12,983 nucleotides of DNA from an uncultured Anaerosacchariphilus sp. (lineage in GTDB: Bacteria; Bacillota; Clostridia; Lachnospirales; Lachnospiraceae). The stretch covers positions 1 to 12,983 of the forward strand of contig CAKROP010000031.1 of assembly GCA_934373375.1 (NCBI GenBank), in the 5' to 3' direction. A program made the translations under genes and the position numbers. The notes beneath the pieces were generated by a model. It saw nothing but the letters and a program-made list of their open reading frames with translations, was not told the DNA's origin and made no database searches. Shown piece by piece: positions 7,351 to 12,934 of this stretch (the first letter of the stretch is position 1; each line of letters begins with the position of its first letter).

Positions 7351-8226
7351 TTATTTATGGTCAGCCTGTTTTTTGCCTGAAAATCCGTAATGGTAGCAGA
7401 TCGCATTTGTCGGACAGGCTTTCATACATGCTCCGCATCGGATACATTCCGGGTGATTTGGTGTGTCTGTTACGCGGACATCCATTTTGCAGGCGTGACT
7501 ACATTTCTGACAGCCGACACATTTTTCAGAATCTACCCGAAGCTTAAGAAGGGATACGCTGTTAAACAGCGAGTAGACAGCGCCAAGGGGGCAGATCCAC
7601 TTACAGAATGGACGGTAAAACAGAATGCTTAAGAGGATAACAAGTACGAGGATTGCAAACTTAAATGTAAATAAGTGCCCGAGCGCCGCACGGATTCCGG
7701 AGTTGGCAAGGGACAGCGGAATTGCGCCTTCCAGTACGCCCTGCGGGCATAGGTATTTGCAGAAGAATGGGTCGCCCATATCCAGTGAGTTCGTTACCAG
7801 TGCCGGAAGCAGGATAACAAAGACGACCAGGATCACGTATTTCAGATACCGCAGGGGCTTTAGCCTTGCAGTAGACAGCTTCTTGCCCGGAAGCTTATGC
7901 AGCAGATCCTGAAACCATCCAAACGGACAGAGAAAGCCGCAGATAAATCGTCCGAACAGAACCCCCAGCAGGATAAAGAAGCCGGTGATATAGTAGGTGA
8001 ACTTGAATTTTGAGGAACCGACTACAGCCTGGAAGGCTCCAATCGGACAGGCGCCTGTGGCAGCCGGACAAGAGTAACAGTTCAGCCCGGGAACACATAC
8101 GGTTTTTACCCTTCCCTGATAAAGCTTCCCTTTAAACAGATTCGGAATATGAAGATTGGTCAGCAGCGCTGCAGCTGCCTGAATCCATCCGCGGAAGCGG
8201 ACCAGGAAGTTCTTGTCTGATTTCAT
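7351..8226 (-). CDS. NapH-like polyferredoxin membrane protein (4Fe-4S binding)
   Basis: The 291-residue protein has three or four hydrophobic segments (about 13-27, 76-98, 125-145, 185-205) and many cysteine motifs. The N-terminal part has CVPGLNCYSCP (Cys44, 50, 53) and Cys60-Pro. CGFLCP (96-101), CKYLCP (156-161) and CKWICP (208-213) are the CxxxCP motifs of the NapH/NosR/CcoG-type membrane proteins. The C terminus carries two ferredoxin clusters: Cys236/239/242/246 and Cys261/264/267/271, the last followed by Pro. This architecture moves electrons at or through the membrane. Being in one operon with an exported thioredoxin-like lipoprotein, it may supply that protein with reducing power, a role CcdA/DsbD plays elsewhere; that is inference. 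The start has only a weak ribosome site (GTGG), and the codon just before it is a stop. Confidence 0.88.
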   Translation of the reverse strand: MKSDKNFLVRFRGWIQAAAALLTNLHIPNLFKGKLYQGRVKTVCVPGLNCYSCPAATGACPIGAFQAVVGSSKFKFTYYITGFFILLGVLFGRFICGFLCPFGWFQDLLHKLPGKKLSTARLKPLRYLKYVILVVFVILLPALVTNSLDMGDPFFCKYLCPQGVLEGAIPLSLANSGIRAALGHLFTFKFAILVLVILLSILFYRPFCKWICPLGAVYSLFNSVSLLKLRVDSEKCVGCQKCSHACKMDVRVTDTPNHPECIRCGACMKACPTNAICYHYGFSGKKQADHK

Positions 8227-8239
8227 TCAAATACCACTT

Positions 8240-8257
8240 GTTACTGCGGATAGTAAC
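8240..8257 (-). promoter_or_regulatory. Perfect dyad GTTACT-N6-AGTAAC before the NapH-like gene
   Basis: The two 6-base arms lie at 8240-8245 and 8252-8257. On the minus-strand mRNA the hairpin sits between a strong AGGAG (8264-8260) and the start codon at 8226. It could be an operator or a structure controlling translation. Confidence 0.45.
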
Positions 8258-8292
8258 TGCTCCTTTCGATGATATTGCCCAAAGCCGGCTTA

Positions 8293-8321
8293 TTGACCGC
8301 TCCATGATTGCATTATATAAT
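8293..8321 (+). promoter_or_regulatory. Promoter of the response-regulator remnant
   Basis: TTGACC (8293-8298), 17-base spacer, perfect TATAAT (8316-8321). A 10-base palindrome, AAGCCGGCTT (8282-8291), lies just upstream of the -35 box and may be an operator. Confidence 0.65.
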
Positions 8322-8344
8322 AAGGGATGTAAATTCCCTGTTAA
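8317..8344 (-). promoter_or_regulatory. Candidate promoter of the NapH-like/TlpA-like operon
   Basis: On the minus strand TTAACA (8344-8339), a 16-base spacer and TATTAT (8322-8317), each 5/6 to consensus. Its -10 overlaps the -10 of the divergent promoter at 8293-8321, so the two would compete. The spacer contains AGGGA-N7-TCCCT (8323-8339). Confidence 0.45.
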
Positions 8345-8348
8345 GAAA

Positions 8349-8558
8349 ATGGAGAAAAATAAATTGAGATTATTAATTGTTGAAGATGAGAAGAAATTAT
8401 GTGATCTGATTGCGCCGGATCTGAACCTGCCCGGGATAGACGGAATGGAGAACCTCCGGGAGCTTCGTAAAGAAAATGAAGAGACAAAGGTATTAATCCG
8501 GTCAGCCAGGAAGCACGGCGGGACGACATTTGAAGTGAAAATGAGTATAGGGGCATAA
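8349..8558 (+). pseudogene. Remnant of a response regulator, possibly joined to the tail of its histidine kinase
   Basis: The frame from ATG 8349 encodes 69 residues. It opens with LRLLIVEDEKKLCDLIA, the first strand and helix of an OmpR-type receiver with its acidic pocket, then jumps to DLNLPGIDGMENLRELRKENEETKVLIRSAR, which contains the phosphorylated Asp and the conserved Ser. By comparison with a normal receiver, about 35 residues between these blocks are missing. The rest of the receiver and the DNA-binding domain are also gone. The last residues, GGTTFEVKMSIGA, resemble the end of a histidine kinase ATPase domain (GxGTTFxVxL), so one deletion may have fused regulator to kinase tail. 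The ribosome site is poor. The promoter and terminator remain. It lies divergent from the NapH-like/TlpA-like operon, which the intact system may once have controlled. A functional micro-receiver is possible but less likely. Confidence 0.75.
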
Positions 8559-8599
8559 AACAGGGCGTTCCGGCAGTCAGCCGGAACACTCTGTTTTTT
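8559..8599 (+). terminator. Bidirectional intrinsic terminator between convergent genes
   Basis: Stem 8559-8574 with 8580-8595, loop AGTCA, T-run 8594-8599 on the plus strand; the minus strand also ends in T after the stem (8560-8557 region). The T-run overlaps the stop codon (8598-8600) of the glycosyltransferase gene on the opposite strand. Confidence 0.85.
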
Positions 8600-9464
8600 A
8601 ATTGCCAGGCTGCGAGTTTGAAAAGGGCCTATTTCCGAGGATATCCCGCGCAAACAAATGCGGCAGCCCCAGCAGCATTTCCCGATCGGCCTCCTGGAAC
8701 GTATAAGGGCTGTTCTCCGTCCCACGCTCCCAGTCCACATACCGCAGATTCGCCATCGAGCCGGTCTGCCCGCTTTCGTCGTAGAGATGGACCCGGAAAG
8801 GCGAGTTAAAAGACAGGGTCTGTAAGAACAGTTCATCCGCGCAGACAGAATGAGAGAAATGCGTTCGAATCCAGTCCTCATGCTCCAGCACATACCGGAC
8901 AAAATTGTCAGAGATGCTAAACCAATTGGGGCCTTTCCGGATTTGAAAATCACAGTTTTTTAATCGGTTGACCCGGAACAGCCGCTGGATCAGAGTGAGC
9001 ACATGATCAGCCGGTTCTGCCAGCGGAAAACTGCTTTCCCGGAAAAAATGCCACAGAGAGATCCGTTCCACTACATGTTTCGGAGCCGGGAAGTCCGGAT
9101 CAAAGGCGATAAATTCTTTCCCGGCATAGGTTTCAAAAAACGTATGAATCTGCTCCGGAGATTTCAGGGGCAGATCCGATCCGGAGAGCAGATGATAATA
9201 AGTATAATGCTCCGGCGCAGCTGCCCGAAGAAGCATCAGTTCGCAGGCTGTCTGGCTGTAGCCGCCCCAGTGGACGTCCATCCGTTCTGTAAAATACAGC
9301 TGCGAATACGAAAGAAGGGAATCAAACTCCCGGGCGGAAAAATCATCTGCCTTTCGATCCACATGCAGATAGATGTCATTGAGGGGATCGTCCAGCCGTT
9401 TCAGCAATATTTTCAAAAAATCAAAGTGATTATGCGCCATAATCAAAAAAGCGTGTCTGTTCAT
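8598..9464 (-). CDS. Glycosyltransferase family 14-like (core-2/I-branching type beta-1,6-N-acetylglucosaminyltransferase family)
   Basis: The 288-residue protein matches bacterial members of the branching glycosyltransferase group related to core-2/I enzymes and xylosyltransferases. Key blocks: MAHNHFDFLKILLKRLDD at the N terminus, YLHVDRKA (32-39), VHWGGYS (64-70), YYHLLSGSDLPL (89-100), GPNWFSIS, the CADELFLQTL block with its acidic pair, and LRYVDWERG near the end. There is no signal peptide or membrane segment, so it acts in the cytosol, presumably adding a sugar to a surface polysaccharide or glycoprotein; donor and acceptor cannot be read from the sequence. The frame is open back to 9533, but ATG 9464 fits the family N terminus and has AGAGG about 5 bases upstream. 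It stands alone, not in a polysaccharide cluster. Confidence 0.88.
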   Translation of the reverse strand: MNRHAFLIMAHNHFDFLKILLKRLDDPLNDIYLHVDRKADDFSAREFDSLLSYSQLYFTERMDVHWGGYSQTACELMLLRAAAPEHYTYYHLLSGSDLPLKSPEQIHTFFETYAGKEFIAFDPDFPAPKHVVERISLWHFFRESSFPLAEPADHVLTLIQRLFRVNRLKNCDFQIRKGPNWFSISDNFVRYVLEHEDWIRTHFSHSVCADELFLQTLSFNSPFRVHLYDESGQTGSMANLRYVDWERGTENSPYTFQEADREMLLGLPHLFARDILGNRPFSNSQPGN

Positions 9465-9499
9465 AAAAACCTCTGAAATACAAAAAAATATCTGCTGTA

Positions 9500-9528
9500 A
9501 GTGTACCACAGAAAGAGAAAAATGAAAA
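9500..9528 (-). promoter_or_regulatory. Candidate promoter of the glycosyltransferase gene
   Basis: On the minus strand TTTTCA (9528-9523), 17-base spacer, TACACT (9505-9500) with an upstream TGG giving an extended -10. Both hexamers are 4/6 matches. Confidence 0.4.
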
Positions 9529-9622
9529 TGCAAAAAAATCTTTCATTTTTGTATGGAAATAAAGGCACTATACGTTCTTATAAATAGCAGAGAAGGATGG
9601 TGAGAAAAACAGATGAAAAAGA

Positions 9623-9651
9623 TAGATAAGACGTAGCGGACATGCTATAAT
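9623..9651 (+). promoter_or_regulatory. Extended -10 promoter of the 59-residue protein gene
   Basis: TAGATA (9623-9628), 17-base spacer, TGC directly followed by perfect TATAAT (9646-9651). The extended -10 compensates for the 4/6 -35 box. Transcription would begin near 9658, 38 bases before the start codon. Confidence 0.65.
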
Positions 9652-9695
9652 AGTGAAAAAAATAATGTCACGGAACAAAGACGAAAGGTGGTAAT

Positions 9696-9875
9696 ATGCG
9701 GAGACGAATCAAAAAAAAGAAGGGACTGCTCAGAGATCCGGAATATGAGAAAATCAGAGCGTGCTGGATCAGGGAGCTGGAGCAGGAAATGAAAATCCTG
9801 GAAGAACTGGCTGATAAAAAGGAAGCGGAAAATCCGGAATTCCTTTCTGAATTAAAATGTCAACTTATAAAATGA
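9696..9875 (+). CDS. Small charged protein of 59 residues, function unknown
   Basis: This short reading frame has a strong upstream promoter and a ribosome site (AAAGGTGG, 9684-9691) at good spacing, so it is probably expressed. The product begins MRRRIKKKKG, very basic, then has DPEYEKIRACWIRELEQEMKILEELADKKEAENPEF, which should be one long amphipathic, mostly acidic helix. There is a single Trp and two Cys, too few for a metal knuckle. There is no signal peptide or membrane segment. The basic head and acidic helix could suit binding to nucleic acid or to another protein, but I recognise no family. The last codons overlap the left half of the BirA-like operator of bioY, and the gene ends just before the bioY promoter. 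No terminator separates them, so read-through into bioY is possible. Confidence 0.7.
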   Translation: MRRRIKKKKGLLRDPEYEKIRACWIRELEQEMKILEELADKKEAENPEFLSELKCQLIK

Positions 9876-9886
9876 AATGGTTGACA
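9858..9886 (+). promoter_or_regulatory. Probable BirA operator of bioY
   Basis: TGTCAAC (9858-9864), 15 bases, GTTGACA (9880-9886): a perfect 7-base dyad, extended by A/T matches two and three bases outside each arm. Known BirA sites in Firmicutes have arms close to TGTTAAC / GTTAACA separated by 14-16 bases, so this differs by one base per arm. The right arm includes most of the -35 box, so bound BirA would block RNA polymerase when biotin is plentiful. BirA is not encoded in the window. Confidence 0.65.
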
Positions 9887-9909
9887 ATTGAAAATGAATT
9901 CGGTATACT
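9881..9909 (+). promoter_or_regulatory. Promoter of bioY
   Basis: Perfect TTGACA (9881-9886), 17-base spacer, TATACT (9904-9909). The best promoter in the window; it overlaps the BirA-like dyad. Confidence 0.85.
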
Positions 9910-9938
9910 GCAAAAGATGAACATAAAAAGGAGAAAAA

Positions 9939-10535
9939 ATGATGTATACTGAATCAAAAAACGGAACGAAAAAGCTTACAACCTATCAACTGACGCTCAC
10001 AGCTGTGATGGCTGCGGTAATCTGTGTGCTGGGCCCCATTTCCATTGCTATCCCCGTAAGTCCGGTACCGATTTCCCTGGGCAGCATGGCTGTATATCTG
10101 GCAGTCACAGTGCTGGGCATGAAGCTGGGCACTTTAAGCTGTCTGATTTATCTGCTTCTTGGACTTGTGGGTCTTCCGGTATTTGCAGGCGGAAGCGCAG
10201 GTGCGGCCAAGCTGTTCGGACCGACCGGCGGTTACCTGATAGGCTACCTGTTCCTGGCGCTGATTGCGGGAACTTTTGTGGGCCGTTTCGCAGAAAATAA
10301 ATGGAAAAATATCGCGTTTGCGGCATTGGGCATGATTCTCGGAACCATCGTACTGTATGCGCTGGGCACGGCCTGGCTGGCATACTCCGCAGGCATGGAT
10401 TTTCAGGCGGCTCTGTGGGCAGGCGTTATCCCGTTTATTCCGGGCGATCTGGTGAAAATGGTCATTGCGGTACTGCTGGGAAGCGCAGTCCGGGGAAGGC
10501 TGCTCCGGGCCGGGGTATTGAAAGGAAAAAATTAG
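9939..10535 (+). CDS. bioY: Biotin transporter substrate-binding subunit BioY (ECF S component)
   Basis: The 198-residue membrane protein captures biotin outside the cell for uptake. It shows about six hydrophobic segments and the family's landmarks: a polar N terminus before TAVMAAVICVLG, IPVSPVPISLGS (38-49), LGLVGLPVFAGGSAG (74-88), FGPTGGYLIGY (93-103), and FIPGDLVKMVIA near the C terminus. No energising ATPases (EcfA) or EcfT lie nearby, so it probably shares an ECF module encoded elsewhere or acts alone. Two ATG codons stand in tandem: 9939 is 5 bases and 9942 is 8 bases from AAGGAG (9928-9933), so 9942 is at least as likely. Expression is probably controlled by the BirA-like site over its promoter. 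No convincing terminator was seen before the ptsI promoter. Confidence 0.95.
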   Translation: MMYTESKNGTKKLTTYQLTLTAVMAAVICVLGPISIAIPVSPVPISLGSMAVYLAVTVLGMKLGTLSCLIYLLLGLVGLPVFAGGSAGAAKLFGPTGGYLIGYLFLALIAGTFVGRFAENKWKNIAFAALGMILGTIVLYALGTAWLAYSAGMDFQAALWAGVIPFIPGDLVKMVIAVLLGSAVRGRLLRAGVLKGKN

Positions 10536-10579
10536 AAATTCTGATGAACAATTAGAACCTGAAATGGTCATAAACGGCA

Positions 10580-10608
10580 TTGACTTTTTATTTACAAGCT
10601 GTTATATT
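10580..10608 (+). promoter_or_regulatory. Promoter of ptsI-ptsH
   Basis: TTGACT (10580-10585), 17-base spacer, TATATT (10603-10608): two 5/6 hexamers with ideal spacing. Transcription would begin near 10615, leaving a leader of about 164 bases before ptsI. Confidence 0.75.
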
Positions 10609-10649
10609 GGAATGTAGAAAAAGTACATATTGCATACAGAAAGTGATTT

Positions 10650-10723
10650 AAAAGAAGACCGGGTTTCGCGAAAATGAGGGGAAGGAGGACACCCGTTATT
10701 TCCGTGGAGCTTGGCTTCTTTTT
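10650..10723 (+). promoter_or_regulatory. Structured leader of ptsI with a terminator-like closing stem
   Basis: AAAAGAAG plus CC (10650-10660, one bulged base) can pair with GG plus CTTCTTTT (10713-10722), whose end is a T-run. Inside, GGGT (10661-10664) pairs with ACCC (10691-10694), and TTTCGCGAAA (10664-10673) is a palindrome. This could be a leader attenuator, but the closed loop is large (about 52 bases) and the T-run forms part of the stem. An AAGGAGG at 10682-10688 has no ATG at useful distance. No match to a known regulatory RNA was recognised. Confidence 0.3.
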
Positions 10724-10778
10724 CGACTGTATGGCAAATTTGCATTTGAAAAAATTGAATTCAGGGAGGAATTGTTTC

Positions 10779-12398
10779 ATGGAAACTCGTCAGGGTAAGA
10801 GCGTATTTTCCGGTGTTGCGATTGGAAAGCTTTTCATTTATAAGAAAGCAAAGCAGGTAGTGGAGAAGAGCACCATTGAGGATCCGGCTGCAGAGGTAGC
10901 CCGCTACATGGCTGCAAAAGCAAAGGCAAAAGAGCAGCTTGAGATGCTGAAGGAAAAGACAATGAAGGATGTGGGAGAGGCAGAGGCTGAGATCTTCGAG
11001 GCTCATCAGATGCTTCTGGAGGATCTGGACTTCGTTGAAGGCATCACAGGCATGATCGAGAATGACAAGGTCAACGCAGAGTACGCTGTATTTGTAACAG
11101 GCGAGCAGTGCGCGGCACTGTTCCTGAGCATGGACGACGACTATATGCGCGGACGTGCTGCGGACGTCAACGACATTTCCAGCCGTCTGATTGCCATCTT
11201 AAGCGGTACACAGGTAAGCGCAGAGGCAATGCCGGAGCCGGTGATCATCATGGCAGAGGATCTGGCACCCAGCGAGACCGTACAGTTTGAGAAGGACAAG
11301 ATCCTGGCGCTGGTTACCCAGAAGGGATCCGCCAACTCTCATACCGCGATTCTGGCGCGTATGATGAATATTCCGTGTATCGTTACCGCTGATATCGATC
11401 TGGATCCGGAGCTGACCGGTAAAGACGGTATCGTAGATGGTTTCACAGGCAAGATTTACATTGAGCCGGATGAAGTGACCACAGCTGTGATGACAGAGAA
11501 GAAGAAGCGCGAGGAAGAAAGAAAGCTTCTGCTTCAGAGCCTGAAGGGACTGCCGACTGTAACCAAGAGCGGCAAGCATATCCATCTGTATTCCAATATC
11601 GGAAGTGAAGAGGATGTGGATGCTGTGCTGGCAAATGACTCCGAAGGTATCGGCCTGTTCCGCAGTGAGTTCCTGTATCTGGGCCGCGATACCTACCCGA
11701 CCGAGGAGGAGCAGTTCCAGGTATATAAGAACGTTATCTCCAAGATGAATGGCAAGAAGGTCATCATCCGTACTCTGGACATCGGAGCAGACAAGCAGGC
11801 TGACTACTTCCAGATTCCGAAGGAAGAGAACCCGGCTATGGGCTTCCGTGCTATCCGTATCTGCCTGCACAGACCGGAAGTATTTAAGACACAGCTGCGC
11901 GCTATTTACCGTGCAAGTGCATATGGTACCGCTTCCATCATGTTCCCGATGATCATCTCTGTGGCGGAGGTTAAGAAGATCAAAGAGATCGTAGAGGAAG
12001 TAAAGGACGAGCTGCGTCAGGCTGACATCCCCTTCGGTGATGTGGAGCTTGGTATCATGGTGGAGACACCGGCAGCCGTTATGATCGCGGATATGCTGGC
12101 TCCGGAAGTAGACTTCTTCAGCATCGGAACCAATGACCTGACCCAGTATACACTGGCTATCGACCGTCAGAATCAGTCTCTGGACGATATCTATGATCCG
12201 CATCACGAGGCAGTACTTCGTATGATTCAGAGAACCATCGAGTGCGCGCATGCACACGGCGCATGGTGCGGTATCTGCGGAGAGCTGGGAGCAGACATGG
12301 AGCTGACACGCCGCTTTATCCAGATGGGTATCGACGAGCTGTCCGTATCTCCGGTATTTACTCTGGAGCTGCGTAAGAAGATTCGCGAGGCAGAATAA
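10779..12398 (+). CDS. ptsI: Phosphoenolpyruvate-protein phosphotransferase, Enzyme I of the PTS
   Basis: The 539-residue cytosolic protein takes phosphate from phosphoenolpyruvate and passes it to HPr, the first step of all PTS sugar uptake. The N-terminal part holds the HPr-binding helices and the swivelling phosphohistidine domain; the active residue is His188 in GSANSHTAIL. The C-terminal barrel binds PEP: GIGLFRSEFLYL, GFRAIRICL, MVETPAAV, FFSIGTNDLTQYTLA, and the catalytic cysteine Cys500 in GICGELGAD, close to the place of Cys502 in E. coli. The length is slightly below the common 570. GGGAGG (10764-10769) lies 9 bases before ATG 10779; the frame is open upstream to ATG 10674, but that start has no ribosome site and would add 35 unrelated residues. 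The leader is long and structured. ptsH follows 84 bases later, the reverse of the usual ptsH-ptsI order. Confidence 0.97.
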   Translation: METRQGKSVFSGVAIGKLFIYKKAKQVVEKSTIEDPAAEVARYMAAKAKAKEQLEMLKEKTMKDVGEAEAEIFEAHQMLLEDLDFVEGITGMIENDKVNAEYAVFVTGEQCAALFLSMDDDYMRGRAADVNDISSRLIAILSGTQVSAEAMPEPVIIMAEDLAPSETVQFEKDKILALVTQKGSANSHTAILARMMNIPCIVTADIDLDPELTGKDGIVDGFTGKIYIEPDEVTTAVMTEKKKREEERKLLLQSLKGLPTVTKSGKHIHLYSNIGSEEDVDAVLANDSEGIGLFRSEFLYLGRDTYPTEEEQFQVYKNVISKMNGKKVIIRTLDIGADKQADYFQIPKEENPAMGFRAIRICLHRPEVFKTQLRAIYRASAYGTASIMFPMIISVAEVKKIKEIVEEVKDELRQADIPFGDVELGIMVETPAAVMIADMLAPEVDFFSIGTNDLTQYTLAIDRQNQSLDDIYDPHHEAVLRMIQRTIECAHAHGAWCGICGELGADMELTRRFIQMGIDELSVSPVFTLELRKKIREAE

Positions 12399-12425
12399 GC
12401 TTCGGGTACTTTATAATGATAGTCG

Positions 12426-12442
12426 GCCGGAGGCAGTCCGGC
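12426..12442 (+). other. Hairpin between ptsI and ptsH
   Basis: GCCGG (12426-12430) pairs with CCGGC (12438-12442) around a 7-base loop. The bases after it are TTACAGC, not a T-run, so it is not a standard terminator. It could stabilise or mark a processing point that lets ptsH be expressed at a different level from ptsI. Confidence 0.4.
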
Positions 12443-12482
12443 TTACAGCTATAAATTTTATCAAATAAAAGGAGAATCTAAC

Positions 12483-12740
12483 ATGAAAGAGTTTAAGTAT
12501 GTAGTACAGGATGAGCTGGGACTTCACGCAAGACCCGCAGGACTTCTGGTAAAGGAAGCAGCAAAGTTCAAAAGCGCTATTACTCTGGACAGCGGCGCTA
12601 AGAAGGCAGACGCTAAGAGAATCATGGCAGTTATGTCCATGGGCGTTAAGCAGGGCGTAGAGGTTACCGTTACTGTTGACGGTGAGGATGAGGATGCAGC
12701 ATTCGAGGCTATCAAGACCTTCTTCGAGACCAACCTGTAA
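12483..12740 (+). CDS. ptsH: Phosphocarrier protein HPr, lacking the Ser46 regulatory site
   Basis: The 85-residue cytosolic protein receives phosphate from Enzyme I on His15 (in LGLHARPAG; Arg17 is also conserved) and hands it to the sugar-specific EIIA proteins. Length and fold pattern are normal. The second, regulatory site of Firmicute HPr, Ser46 before I-M-x-V-M-S, is replaced: the sequence reads AKRIMAVMSMG, with Arg46 (codon 12618-12620). HPr kinase could not phosphorylate it there, so this protein should not form the Ser-P HPr that activates CcpA. Ser52 six residues later is a usual core residue, not the regulatory one. AAGGAG (12469-12474) lies 8 bases before the start. It is probably co-transcribed with ptsI and followed by a strong terminator. 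Confidence 0.96.
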   Translation: MKEFKYVVQDELGLHARPAGLLVKEAAKFKSAITLDSGAKKADAKRIMAVMSMGVKQGVEVTVTVDGEDEDAAFEAIKTFFETNL

Positions 12741-12767
12741 GATTATCAAATAATTTATAAAAAAGAG

Positions 12768-12812
12768 AAAGAAGCTGTGGGAAGTGTAAAAATCTTCCTG
12801 CAGCTTCTTTTT
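12768..12812 (+). terminator. Intrinsic terminator after ptsH
   Basis: A 17-base stem (12768-12784 with 12794-12810, two G-U wobbles), 9-base loop, and a T-run at 12808-12812. It ends the ptsI-ptsH transcript. Confidence 0.93.
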
Positions 12813-12865
12813 GCTTCACAGCGCTGACGAAAAGGCTCTCACACTATATATTTTAGGCCAAATAG

Positions 12866-12894
12866 TTGCGAAAAATGGAAAAAAGTGCTATGGT
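12866..12894 (+). promoter_or_regulatory. Candidate promoter of the partial gene at the right edge
   Basis: TTGCGA (12866-12871), 17-base spacer, TATGGT (12889-12894) preceded by TGC as an extended -10. This start (about 12901) leaves the ribosome site at 12923-12928 inside the transcript. Confidence 0.45.
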
Positions 12895-12934
12895 AATATG
12901 ATGTTAATAGCGTGATATAATTGGGGAGAGACCG

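Noticed and set aside
9465..9533. Upstream ATG 9533 for the glycosyltransferase
   Set aside because: The extra 23 residues do not fit the family N terminus and would include the candidate promoter.
11199..12257. 352-residue open frame antisense to ptsI
   Set aside because: Same codon-bias shadow effect; rich in His/Leu/Cys with no domain pattern.
12412..12417. TATAAT as a separate ptsH promoter
   Set aside because: No -35-like hexamer at 15-19 bases and no extended -10; the position is probably chance.
12916..12921. Perfect TATAAT with extended TG as the -10 of the last gene
   Set aside because: The transcript would start near 12928 and lose the ribosome site at 12923-12928; the upstream TTGCGA-17-TATGGT is a better fit.
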